From Candidatus Contendibacter sp. (GTDB lineage: Bacteria; Pseudomonadota; Gammaproteobacteria; Competibacterales; Competibacteraceae): DNA of 56,623 nucleotides. The stretch's first letter is position 1. Every line of letters begins with the position of its first letter. The notes under the pieces are model-generated. The model was not told the DNA's origin. It searched no databases and worked only from the letters and a program-made list of their open reading frames with translations. The DNA is taken from positions 1 to 56,623 of the forward strand of contig JARSSO010000046.1 of assembly GCA_029624765.1 (NCBI GenBank), in the 5' to 3' direction. Of this stretch, positions 9,086 to 16,672 are shown piece by piece. The translations under genes and the position numbers were made by a program.

Positions 9086-9252
9086 AATCCAACCATGAAA
9101 TCCATTTTTCCCGTTTCGTTATCCGCGTTTTGCGTCCTGCTGATTCACCGACCAGGACCTGGAGCTGGCCGCGACCATCGTCGGCACCAAATACAGGCGG
9201 GATGAGGAGTTGAACGCCGTGCGGAGCTGTTAGACGCGGTTAGGGACGACAT

Positions 9253-9275
9253 CCCCCCAGCTTATTACTGGGGGG
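9253..9275 (-). terminator. GC-rich hairpin downstream of the lytic transglycosylase gene
   Basis: A perfect 8-bp stem (CCCCCCAG / CTGGGGGG) with a 7-base loop lies 14 bases past the stop of the minus-strand transglycosylase gene. No T-run follows, so it is a hairpin that could stabilise the mRNA 3' end rather than a classical intrinsic terminator. The interval 9086-9252 holds no gene that can be supported. Confidence 0.45.
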
Positions 9276-9288
9276 AGAAACGCGCCGG

Positions 9289-10746
9289 TTACCGCCCTGT
9301 TTCCTGCTTGAGCGATTCCTTGGCCTTTGCGCGTTCCGCATGTTCCTTGGTGAGAAGCTTGTAGGCAAGGTAGTATTTGTAGATATTCGATACGTAAGTC
9401 ACGGTCTCGCAGCCGATCTTCTCCGCCGCCACCAGTTCGACGTTGTTGAACCAGACATTGGGGTTGAGTCCCCGTTTGGCGGCTTCCTTGCGCAGTTGCG
9501 CGATTCGGCCCGGCCCCGCATTGTACGAGGCGAAGGTGAACAAGCCCTTGTTGAGGGCGTCCATCGGCTCCTTCTCGTAGTACCGGTCCATCATGAAGCG
9601 AATGTACTTCACCCCGGCGTGGACGTTCGGCTCGGTTTCTCGGATATCACCGACCTTCAGCTCCTTGCCGGTGGCCGGCATTACCTGCATCACGCCAATG
9701 GCCCCGACCGCGCTCTTGGCGTTCTGGTCGAGCCGCGATTCCTGATAACCCTGCGCCGCCATCAACAGATAATCCAGATCGTACTGGCCGCTGTACTGGC
9801 GAAAGAAAGCCACCGTGCGCTCGAATTTGGCCCGTTCTTCCTGGGAAACCGCATCCTTCACATAGTTGACGTTCTTCAAATACTTTTGCAGCAACTCATT
9901 ACGACGCGCCGAGCCTTGGGGATAGCGGGCGAGGAAGGCGTTGAGCTCCGCCTTGAGCTGGGGACTATCTTTGCGGATCATCCAGCCGATGTCGCCGCCG
10001 GTGTGGATCGTCGCGTTTTTGTTAAGCACGATCTTCGGGAAGATCTGTTGCCAGAACTCGGCGATGTGATCGTCGGCGATGGTGGCCTTAACCAGACCGG
10101 CGCTCACCATTTCGAGAATATCCTCGCTCTCCAGATTTTCCGGCGCGAGTTGCAGCTTCACCGGCGCCTGGCCGGTCTTGGCAAACTCGGCGTTGAGCCG
10201 CTCCAAACTTTCGCGGAAGCTCGACGACTGGCGGACGTACACTTCCTGGCCGGATAGTTCTTGCACGGTCGTGACCGACGCGGACGCCGGACCGGTGACG
10301 ACGATTTCCGCGACATTGCGGCGGGTGGGCTCGGTGAAATCCACCTGTTTGAGGCGTTCCGGGGTGATGGTCAGATTGGCCATCGCGATGTCCCCGCGAC
10401 CTTCCAACAGGAAAGGGATGAACTGGTCGCGGACCACGGGCACGAACACGACGTGGACGTGGACGTGTTTGTTCTGGAGCTTCCGGTTGAGATCGTCCTC
10501 AAACAACCGACCGACGTCGTAAGCCAAGCCACGCTGGCTACCCCGGTCGACGAAATAGAACGTCTTCGAGTACGAGACGAGAATTCGAATTTGACGCCGT
10601 TTGATCATGCCATCCAGGTCACCGGTCCAGGGCCGCGCGGTGACATCGGGTAAGGCGTAGGGCGCGGCTGGCGGCTGCTGGGCGGGGGCCGCTGCCAGCA
10701 TGAATAAGGCGATAGCGAATACCGCAAGGGCAGGAATGGTTTTCAT
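9289..10746 (-). CDS. MltF-like membrane-bound lytic murein transglycosylase
   Basis: A 485-residue exported protein with a signal peptide (residues ~1-22, ending AAAPAQ), a periplasmic solute-binding-like domain (residues ~45-285, type SBP_bac_3) and a C-terminal SLT lysozyme-like domain (residues ~310-450). The catalytic Glu lies in GYQESRLDQ, followed by the SLT hallmarks GAIGVMQVMPATG and NAGPGRI. This architecture is that of MltF, which cleaves peptidoglycan glycan strands to 1,6-anhydro-muropeptides and is allosterically controlled through the SBP domain. Stands alone with its own upstream region. Confidence 0.9.
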   Translation of the reverse strand: MKTIPALAVFAIALFMLAAAPAQQPPAAPYALPDVTARPWTGDLDGMIKRRQIRILVSYSKTFYFVDRGSQRGLAYDVGRLFEDDLNRKLQNKHVHVHVVFVPVVRDQFIPFLLEGRGDIAMANLTITPERLKQVDFTEPTRRNVAEIVVTGPASASVTTVQELSGQEVYVRQSSSFRESLERLNAEFAKTGQAPVKLQLAPENLESEDILEMVSAGLVKATIADDHIAEFWQQIFPKIVLNKNATIHTGGDIGWMIRKDSPQLKAELNAFLARYPQGSARRNELLQKYLKNVNYVKDAVSQEERAKFERTVAFFRQYSGQYDLDYLLMAAQGYQESRLDQNAKSAVGAIGVMQVMPATGKELKVGDIRETEPNVHAGVKYIRFMMDRYYEKEPMDALNKGLFTFASYNAGPGRIAQLRKEAAKRGLNPNVWFNNVELVAAEKIGCETVTYVSNIYKYYLAYKLLTKEHAERAKAKESLKQETGR

Positions 10747-10790
10747 CGCGGGTTCCTCGCGCGCTGGAGGAAGTCGGGTTCGGGGTGGCT

Positions 10791-10969
10791 ATCCGGGCGG
10801 AGTTGAGCGACACCCGCGCGTGGGTAGAGCGCACGTAGTGCGCGATACCCCAAGCGGGCGTAGCGGCGAAGCCGTGTCGCTCGAACGGAGGGATGGACGG
10901 CGTTTTGCGCCGGACAGACCCCGTTCGATCAACTCCGCCCGGATGGTCGGCGCGAAGCGCCGTCCATCC
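10791..10969. repeat. Nested palindromic element (REP/BIME-like)
   Basis: A ~180-base intergenic block built of nested inverted repeats. ATCCGGGCGGAGTTGA (10791-10806) pairs perfectly with 10929-10944; GAGCGACAC (10805-10813) with 10874-10882; GGATGGACGGCG (10891-10902) with 10958-10969; and GCGCAC-GTA-GTGCGC (10829-10843) is a local hairpin. It lies between divergent/tandem minus-strand genes and contains no credible gene. It looks like a non-coding mobile palindromic repeat. Confidence 0.75.
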
Positions 10970-11033
10970 GAGTGTTGCACGCCTTGGTTCCCAACTTTCC
11001 TACAGCGAGAGAGGAGTGTTAAGAACTTCCAAA

Positions 11034-11534
11034 CTATTGGTTGCTCCAGCTAGAAGAGGGTGGCGAGACCACTTCGTACACCACGTTTGGGCCGTCGTAG
11101 CGAGGCGCGTAGTAGGTGCCGCCACAGTTTTGGTAGGTCACGCCCTCGGCGACGATGGTCGTGCAATTCGTTGGCAGCGAAGACACGATGGCGCCCACGG
11201 CGACCGCCGTTCCCACCGCCACCGCTCCCGCGCCCACCGGATAACCCCAGTGGCGGTCCACATCGACATCCACATTGCGATTGATATTGACGTCCCGGCG
11301 GTTGACGTTGACATCCCGGCGGCCGTAGTCGCCCCGGTTGAAATCGCGACCACCGCCGCCGACGTTGGCGCGTGGCGCCCTGACTTCATGTCCACCGCCA
11401 AAACCACCTCCGCGGCCACCGCCCCCACCCCCGCGACGGGCTCCCACCTCGGCGCTGACCAGCGTCAGTGTCGGTCCCAGGATCAGAGCGACGGTCAGCG
11501 CCCGCTTCAAGTACGTTGAAAGTGTAGATTGCAT
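11034..11534 (-). CDS. Secreted Gly-rich protein, DUF6515-like
   Basis: A 166-residue protein with a signal peptide (residues ~1-28, cleavage near VSA-EV), an RGGGGGGRGGGFGGG low-complexity stretch, an Asn/Asp/Val/Arg repeat zone (DVNVNRRDVNINRNVDVDV), a hydrophobic Gly/Ala/Val segment (residues ~99-117) and a conserved C-terminal motif CTTIVAEGVTYQNCGGTYYAP with two Cys that may form a disulfide. The C-terminal motif is that of DUF6515-type proteins of unknown function. It follows the DUF2092-like gene by 18 bases on the same strand, probably one transcript. Role unknown; envelope or surface location likely. Confidence 0.75.
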   Translation of the reverse strand: MQSTLSTYLKRALTVALILGPTLTLVSAEVGARRGGGGGGRGGGFGGGHEVRAPRANVGGGGRDFNRGDYGRRDVNVNRRDVNINRNVDVDVDRHWGYPVGAGAVAVGTAVAVGAIVSSLPTNCTTIVAEGVTYQNCGGTYYAPRYDGPNVVYEVVSPPSSSWSNQ

Positions 11535-11552
11535 GATGAAACCCTCCCGTGG

Positions 11553-12374
11553 TTATTTGGCTGCTTTAGCCGGCTGGGCTGCTGGCGCTGTTTCCAGGAA
11601 CTTGATCTTCTGGGCGGTTGGCGGCGGATTGAAGGTGAAGTAATCGGCAGCAAAGGATGAGGCGAGATTCCAGTCGTTCAGGGCGGCCGTCATCTGGGGC
11701 GAGCCTTTCACGCTCTTGTCGGTCAGCAGCAGGCGACGAGGCAAGGGCTCAGGGCCATCCTCGATCCAGATTTCCCAATCCACTTCGGGAGTTTGAAACG
11801 CCAGGTGATGGCAGACGACGCCACGGATCAGAATCCGGCCGACATACGTTTCCGATTTCAGATTCTGAACCAGCCGGCTTTCCGGATCGGCAAACAGCAA
11901 GTCGGCGATCGGCAGCGAAAGCCGATAGCGGTCTTCAAGCAGATCCAGGGTCTCGTCAATAGTTGACGGGGCAGCGACGCTCGCGTAGACATTCTGTCCC
12001 GGCGTGTAAAGCGAGAAGGATTTGCCATCGTAGAACAGTTGGCGACCGCCGCTGAGATTCTGGAAGTTGACTCGCAGGCGGTTAGGCTTCTGAACGGCGA
12101 TCTCCGCCGTTTGATCGGCGTGCAACCGCTGATCGGTGGGCAGAATCAATTCCGTGGTTTTCTCGACCCGTACCGTGAAACGGTCGAGGGAGCGGAGATA
12201 GGTCGCCATCCGTTTGAGCACGTCCCTGGGCTGGGGTTTGACTGCGGGTTCCGGGCTGACCACCGGCGCCGCGGGCGTGGTCGGTGCGGTGGTTTGATCG
12301 GTGGGCGGGCTGGCGCAGCCGAATAGCGTCAGAGCGGGAAAAAGCATCGCTATCAACGGCAATTGGATTTTCAT
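11553..12374 (-). CDS. DUF2092-like predicted lipoprotein
   Basis: A 273-residue protein with a lipoprotein signal ending LTLFGC, a Pro/Thr-rich linker, and a LolA-like beta domain (residues ~60-250) of the DUF2092 type: KPNRLRVNFQ, then RQLFYDGKSFSLYTP and a late EIWIEDG..PLPRRLLLT. Such folds carry lipids or lipoproteins in the periplasm, but the ligand here is unknown. ATG 12372-12374 was selected because it begins the signal peptide; the frame is open upstream. Located just upstream of the DUF6515-like gene in the same direction. Confidence 0.8.
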   Translation of the reverse strand: MKIQLPLIAMLFPALTLFGCASPPTDQTTAPTTPAAPVVSPEPAVKPQPRDVLKRMATYLRSLDRFTVRVEKTTELILPTDQRLHADQTAEIAVQKPNRLRVNFQNLSGGRQLFYDGKSFSLYTPGQNVYASVAAPSTIDETLDLLEDRYRLSLPIADLLFADPESRLVQNLKSETYVGRILIRGVVCHHLAFQTPEVDWEIWIEDGPEPLPRRLLLTDKSVKGSPQMTAALNDWNLASSFAADYFTFNPPPTAQKIKFLETAPAAQPAKAAK

Positions 12375-12808
12375 GTGATTCGTCCCTCTAAAGTCATCAT
12401 GATAGAACCGCGCCAAGATGGAAACGCGGTGTAACCCCTGCAGAAAAAACTTGCTCGAATCGGATGATCACCCCCTTAAAAAGCTCAATAAAAATATTAT
12501 TAACTTAAGTTTAGCCGGGATTTATTCGGTTTCCGCTTCTTTCCGGCGGGCGGTGATTTCCAGGAAAATCACATTGCGGGGTCGTCCGAAGGCAACGGCG
12601 GAAAACGAACAAAGTGCATCATACGGATGCGTCGAGCGATATTCGGTGCGTCGAGCGTGTAATTGGACATCGCCTCGTGTAAATCCGGAATGCCTTGGTC
12701 GAAAAACCCGCGAATCTTCGTCAGCTGGTTTATAATCGTATTTCAGATAAGTATTAAGATGTTAGTCATCAAAATGAAATCGGAACGACCCACCAGGAGC
12801 CATTTCTC
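12375..12808. other. 434-base intergenic region, AT-richer than surroundings
   Basis: Divergent promoter region between the DUF2092-like gene and the patatin gene. It has an AT-rich patch (12480-12520) and a TATAAT at 12731-12736 that could be the -10 of the patatin gene, without a convincing -35. A 12-base direct repeat (TGCGTCGAGCG) occurs at ~12627 and ~12647. No open frame here looks like a gene. Confidence 0.5.
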
Positions 12809-14062
12809 ATGCGCCAGTTCTCATCAATCTGGGCGACTTTCCTATCCTTGACCGCTTTGCTGTTCCTGCTCCAGGGCTGCGCCACACCGCCACGGCTGGC
12901 CGCCGTGCCGGCCCAAGACACCACGAAGGCGGAAATTCCCGGCATCCCCAGCGCCCGTTACTGGGTCCAGACCGATATCGAGCCGTTCGTCCGGGACGCC
13001 ATCGCTTCAAGTCAACGCGAGCACGCCTATTTGGCCCGCATCGGACACCGGGGTCCGTTGCCGCCGGTTAATTTCCTGGCCGTCTCCGGTGGCGGCGACG
13101 ACGGCGCGTTCGGCGCCGGCCTGCTGGTCGGTTGGACGGAGAGCGGAACCCGTCCCGAATTTAGAGGGGTCACCGGCGTCAGCACCGGTGCCTTGATCGC
13201 GCCGTTCGCTTTTCTGGGACCGGAGGAGGACAAGACGCTGCGCGAGGTGTATACCACCATTGGCCCCCGAAACATCCTCTTGCCGCGCGGTTTGCTGGCG
13301 GCGCTCACCAGCGACGGGATGGCCGACAACAGCCCGTTATTCGAGCTGATTTCCCGCCATATCAATTCCGAACTCCTGGCGCGGATCGCCAAGGAATATC
13401 AGGAAAAGGGGCGTTTGCTGCTGATCGGCACCACCAATCTGGACGCCCGCCGAGGGATCATTTGGAACATGGGCGCGATTGCCGCCAGTGGAGACCCCAA
13501 GGCACTGGACCTGTTCCGCAAGATCATGCTGGCCTCGGCGGCGATTCCCGGCGCGTTTCCCCCGGTCATGATCGATGTGGAGGTGGACGGCAAACCCTAT
13601 CAGGAAATGCATGTGGACGGCGGCGCTCAAGCGCAAGTGTTTCTTTACCCGCCACGCATGTTTGACTTCATTCGCCAACAGGGCGTGAAGGTCCTTCCCC
13701 GAGCACGAAGCGCCTACATCATCCGCAACGCCCGGCTGGACCCGGATTGGGCCATGGTGGAACGCAGCACCCTCACCATCGCCGGTCGCGCTATCTCGTC
13801 GCTGATTCAAACTCAGGGATTGGGGGATCTGTACCGGATTTATCTGACCGCGCAACAAGATAATCTGGATTACAATTTGGCGTATATCGGCGCGGACTTC
13901 AACGCCGAACACAAGGAAGATTTCGATACCGCCTACATGCGCGCTCTGTTCGACTACGGCTACCAGTTGGGGCGGAAAGGCTATCCCTGGCAGAAGGCTC
14001 CACCTGGCATGAAGGTGGCCAAGACCCAGGACTCTAGCGCAAGCAAGAGCAAACCGAACTGA
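12809..14062 (+). CDS. Patatin-like phospholipase lipoprotein
   Basis: A 417-residue predicted lipoprotein (lipobox LLQGC, Cys24) with a patatin domain from residue ~87 to 330. The oxyanion segment is SGGGDDGAFG (residues ~93-102), the nucleophile elbow GVSTG has Ser125, and the catalytic Asp is D271 in DGG. This is a Ser-Asp dyad lipid acyl hydrolase anchored in the envelope, probably acting on phospholipids. The variant SGGGDDGAFGAGLL is usual for lipoprotein patatins of proteobacteria. Preceded by an AGGAG site (12797-12801). Stands alone. Confidence 0.9.
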   Translation: MRQFSSIWATFLSLTALLFLLQGCATPPRLAAVPAQDTTKAEIPGIPSARYWVQTDIEPFVRDAIASSQREHAYLARIGHRGPLPPVNFLAVSGGGDDGAFGAGLLVGWTESGTRPEFRGVTGVSTGALIAPFAFLGPEEDKTLREVYTTIGPRNILLPRGLLAALTSDGMADNSPLFELISRHINSELLARIAKEYQEKGRLLLIGTTNLDARRGIIWNMGAIAASGDPKALDLFRKIMLASAAIPGAFPPVMIDVEVDGKPYQEMHVDGGAQAQVFLYPPRMFDFIRQQGVKVLPRARSAYIIRNARLDPDWAMVERSTLTIAGRAISSLIQTQGLGDLYRIYLTAQQDNLDYNLAYIGADFNAEHKEDFDTAYMRALFDYGYQLGRKGYPWQKAPPGMKVAKTQDSSASKSKPN

Positions 14063-14223
14063 CGACATGCGCTGGTGACCACGCACCGCGCATCCGCTTT
14101 GCAACTGGCGCCCTGCCCAATACTTGCGCCACCCGCCGAGCCAAATATGTGCCGCACGGAGAGGCACAGTAATAAAAATTTTTAAAAATCATATCTGATT
14201 TTAAATCGATCAGGAGCTTACCA

Positions 14224-15000
14224 TTGAATACACTTGCCGCTTCATCGCTCGCGCTTGGCCTGCTGTTGGGGATGTTGCTCTTGCTGGAAATTGGCCGGCG
14301 GCTTGGAATGCGACGGCTGGCGAACGATCCCGAAGGCGCGCGGGCCGGTACCGGCACGATCGAGGGCGCGGTCTTCGCCCTGTTGGGATTGCTCGTCGCC
14401 TTCACCTTTTCCGGCGCGGCCGCGCGCTTCGATACCCGGCGAGCATTGATCGTCGAGGAAACCAACGCCATCGGCACCGCTTATCTGCGGCTCGACCTGT
14501 TGCCGGCCGGCGCGCAACCACCGTTGCGAGACTTGTTCCGGCGCTACGTGGATACGCGGCTGGAAGCCTATCGCAAGCTGCCGGATTTGAAAGCGACTTG
14601 GGCGGAACTGGACAAGGCCAACCGGTTGCAGGGAGAAATTTGGTCCCAGGCGGTTGTCGCCGGCCGCGCGGAGGGAGCACCACCCGCGGCGACCATGTTG
14701 TTGCTGCCGGCGTTGAACGACATGATCGACATCACCACCACCCGGACCATGGCGTCCAAAACCCATCCGCCGGTGATCATTTTCGCGATGCTGTTCGGGT
14801 TGGCGCTGGCCAGCGCGTTACTGGCCGGTTATGGCATGGCCGGCGGCAAATCCCGCAACTGGCTTCATATGCTGGGCTTCGCCGCCGTCATGGCGGTAGC
14901 GGTTTACGTCATCCTCGATCTCGAATTTCCGCGCCTGGGTCTGATTCGGGTCGACGCCTTCGATCAGGCCCTGGTGGAACTGCGAGAAAGCATGAAATGA
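14224..15000 (+). CDS. DUF4239 (bestrophin-like) membrane protein
   Basis: A 258-residue membrane protein with an N-terminal helix (residues ~4-24), a second hydrophobic segment (FALLGLLVAFTFSGAAARFD), a soluble helical central part and two C-terminal helices (residues ~183-203 and ~213-233). The motif EGAVFALLGLLVAFTFSGA..RFDTRR and the following EETNAIGTAYLRLDLLP match DUF4239 proteins, which resemble bestrophin ion channels. Starts with TTG at 14224 behind AGGAGC. Function not established; channel activity is inference. Confidence 0.85.
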   Translation: MNTLAASSLALGLLLGMLLLLEIGRRLGMRRLANDPEGARAGTGTIEGAVFALLGLLVAFTFSGAAARFDTRRALIVEETNAIGTAYLRLDLLPAGAQPPLRDLFRRYVDTRLEAYRKLPDLKATWAELDKANRLQGEIWSQAVVAGRAEGAPPAATMLLLPALNDMIDITTTRTMASKTHPPVIIFAMLFGLALASALLAGYGMAGGKSRNWLHMLGFAAVMAVAVYVILDLEFPRLGLIRVDAFDQALVELRESMK

Positions 15001-15028
15001 TGCGACCACCCGCTGGTGCGTGGTAATC

Positions 15029-15391
15029 TCAACGCATCAGCCAGGCGCGCGCCGCTTCCAGGTCGGTTTCGGCAAAGAACCGGGCTTCGGCCTGCCGGTA
15101 ATCGGCGAACAGAAACACCTGCATCTCGTCCCGCCAGCGCGGCTCGCACACCACCGCGATTCTTTCGATATCGTGGTCGTGTCTAAAGAAGAAGCTGACG
15201 TCGCCCCACTGGCCGCTGGGTCCCCAGCCGGAAAAATTTTCCAGATGGATCAATACCCTGACCTTGCCGGACGCAAAGACGTTCCCGGCTTCGACCTGGT
15301 TCAGGAACGATTCAAACTCGGCCCAGGTCAGCAGTCCGCTCAGGGTGATCCGATGAACCCGATCCGCTATTCGATGCGACGATATCGGCAT
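15029..15391 (-). CDS. SpoIIAA-like (STAS-related) protein
   Basis: A 120-residue cytoplasmic protein resembling the SpoIIAA-like (DUF3478) family: ITLSGLLTWAEFESFLNQVE, then VRVLIHLENFSGW, and FFRHDHDIERIAVVCEPRW. Members have a CRAL-TRIO/STAS-like fold and unknown function. ATG 15391 was chosen because AGGAG precedes it at a good distance. A terminator-like hairpin lies between it and the Gly-rich gene upstream, so it is probably transcribed separately. Confidence 0.8.
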   Translation of the reverse strand: MPISSHRIADRVHRITLSGLLTWAEFESFLNQVEAGNVFASGKVRVLIHLENFSGWGPSGQWGDVSFFFRHDHDIERIAVVCEPRWRDEMQVFLFADYRQAEARFFAETDLEAARAWLMR

Positions 15392-15422
15392 GATGGCTCC
15401 TCCTGTTTCAACGCCGCCGCTC

Positions 15423-15470
15423 AAAAAAACAGGCCGCGTAGCGGTACTGGAAATCGCATCGCGCGGCCTG
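15423..15470 (-). terminator. Rho-independent terminator after the W-x-N repeat protein gene
   Basis: Read on the minus strand, CAGGCCGCG / CGCGGCCTG arms (15462-15470 and 15430-15438) form a 9-bp GC-rich stem and are followed by seven T residues (15429-15423). It begins 26 bases past the stop of the Gly-rich gene, so that transcript ends here. Confidence 0.75.
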
Positions 15471-15496
15471 GCGGTGAGTGGAACGAAGAGGATTGT

Positions 15497-15889
15497 TCAA
15501 TAGCGGTTGATCCAACCCGCGCCACCGCCACCGTAGCGATTGACCCAGCCCGCGCTACCGCCGCCGCCGTTGACCCAGCCACCGGCGCCATACCGATAGC
15601 CACCGCCGCCGTTGACCCAGGCGCCGCCGCCGCCAGCCCGGTTGGCCCAGCCGCCACCGCCGTAGCGGTTGGCCCAGCCGCCTCGGGCGCCGACGGCGGC
15701 GGAACCGCCGTAACCCCGGGCGGCGGCCCAGGCATGGGCGGGATCGGACTCGGTCAACGCGCCGCCCACCAGCACGCCACCGACCACGGCTTGCGACCAT
15801 TTGCCCAGTCCGCGTAAAAACCGCCGCCGTTCCTCGACCACTGGAACGTCGGTCGATTCGGGATGCTTTATCTCATGTCGATCGGTCAT
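15497..15889 (-). CDS. Tat-exported Gly-rich W-x-N repeat protein; candidate GrrA/OscA-like cyclophane RiPP precursor
   Basis: 130 residues. The N-terminal ~20 are polar; RRRFLRG (residues 21-27) matches the twin-arginine consensus RRxFLK, followed by a hydrophobic h-region and a possible AHA cleavage site (after residue 53). The rest is Gly-rich with six W-x-N triads: W72-N74, W81-N83, W91-N93, W105-N107, W115-N117, W126-N128, spaced 9-14 residues and often followed by R-Y. W-x-N in Gly-rich repeats is the substrate motif of radical-SAM/SPASM three-residue cyclophane enzymes (GrrM/OscB type). No radical-SAM gene is in this window. It is 13 bases downstream of the NTF2-like gene, same strand, and ends at a strong terminator. 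A structural Gly-rich protein is the alternative. Confidence 0.6.
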   Translation of the reverse strand: MTDRHEIKHPESTDVPVVEERRRFLRGLGKWSQAVVGGVLVGGALTESDPAHAWAAARGYGGSAAVGARGGWANRYGGGGWANRAGGGGAWVNGGGGYRYGAGGWVNGGGGSAGWVNRYGGGGAGWINRY

Positions 15890-15902
15890 GACGATTCTCC
15901 CC

Positions 15903-16511
15903 TTACTGGGCCTTTTTCGGAGCAGCGGCTGGCGCTGCCGCGGGGGCCGTCGTCGGGGCCGCACCTTCCGGAGGCGGGCCGCCATCTTCGGTTATATTGG
16001 AAGTATGCAAGGCTTGGACGCGCCAGCCGGCCTTCTCCTTTTTCAACACCGCCGAGACATTGAGTCCAAACTCGCGCGGCTGTCCGGCCGGGTCGGTGTC
16101 CTTCATGATGCAGGAAGCCATCAGCCAGGCGCCGTTGCCTTCCTCGGCCCCGGAAGCCTCCGGACACTCATGGCTCAGCGAGCCGGCCTTGAAGGTCTCG
16201 AAAAAATGCTTGTAGGTTTCTTCGATCGCCGCCTTGCCTTTCCAGAATTCACCTTGGCCGGTGCCCATCAACGCCACGTTGGGCGTATCGGCGTAGAGCG
16301 CCATCAAGGCTTTGAGGTCCTGCTTGTTCAAGGCGTCGTGGTGTTGCTTGAGCACCGCCCGAAGTTCCTCGCTGGCCTTGGGCGCTTCCGCCGCCTTGGG
16401 TGCTTCCGCCGCTTTCGGCGCCTCGGCCGCCTTCGGCGCGTCCGCCGCCCAGACTGGGGCTGTTAGCGCGCAACCCAGTACGGAAATTAACAAAGCTTGT
16501 TGTTTTTTCAT
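15903..16511 (-). CDS. Secreted NTF2/SnoaL-like protein (SgcJ/EcaC type)
   Basis: A 202-residue protein with a signal peptide (residues ~1-22, ending VWA-AD), a tandem hexapeptide APKAAE repeated about four times (residues ~24-47), and an NTF2-like/SnoaL domain (residues ~48-175: VLKQHHDALNKQDLKALMALYADTP, then EFWKGKAAIEETYKHFF). The C-terminus is Ala/Pro-rich. NTF2-like folds here are often binding proteins or isomerase-like enzymes; no catalytic residues can be assigned. Probably cotranscribed with the W-x-N repeat gene 13 bases downstream, suggesting a role with that product (inference). Confidence 0.8.
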   Translation of the reverse strand: MKKQQALLISVLGCALTAPVWAADAPKAAEAPKAAEAPKAAEAPKASEELRAVLKQHHDALNKQDLKALMALYADTPNVALMGTGQGEFWKGKAAIEETYKHFFETFKAGSLSHECPEASGAEEGNGAWLMASCIMKDTDPAGQPREFGLNVSAVLKKEKAGWRVQALHTSNITEDGGPPPEGAAPTTAPAAAPAAAPKKAQ

Positions 16512-16672
16512 GGCATTTATCCTAATGACGGGTTGATGAAACCGGGAACCGGTGTTTTGAGGTAATCGGGTCAAGAGGGGGAAACCGGCTATACTTTCAG
16601 TGGGTAATCCAATCTGTCCATGGGGTTTGGAATATCACGGCATTATCACGCGAGTAGTATAATCCGCTTCAA

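Noticed and set aside
9289..10746. Amino-acid ABC transporter substrate-binding protein
   Set aside because: The C-terminal SLT domain with catalytic Glu makes it an MltF-like lytic transglycosylase.
11338..11643. Pro-rich open frame opposite the Gly-rich gene
   Set aside because: It is the antisense of the Gly-rich coding sequence with no supporting start signal.
12418..12851. Short open frames in the intergenic region before the patatin gene
   Set aside because: No ribosome-binding sites, unusual codon use and no recognisable domain.
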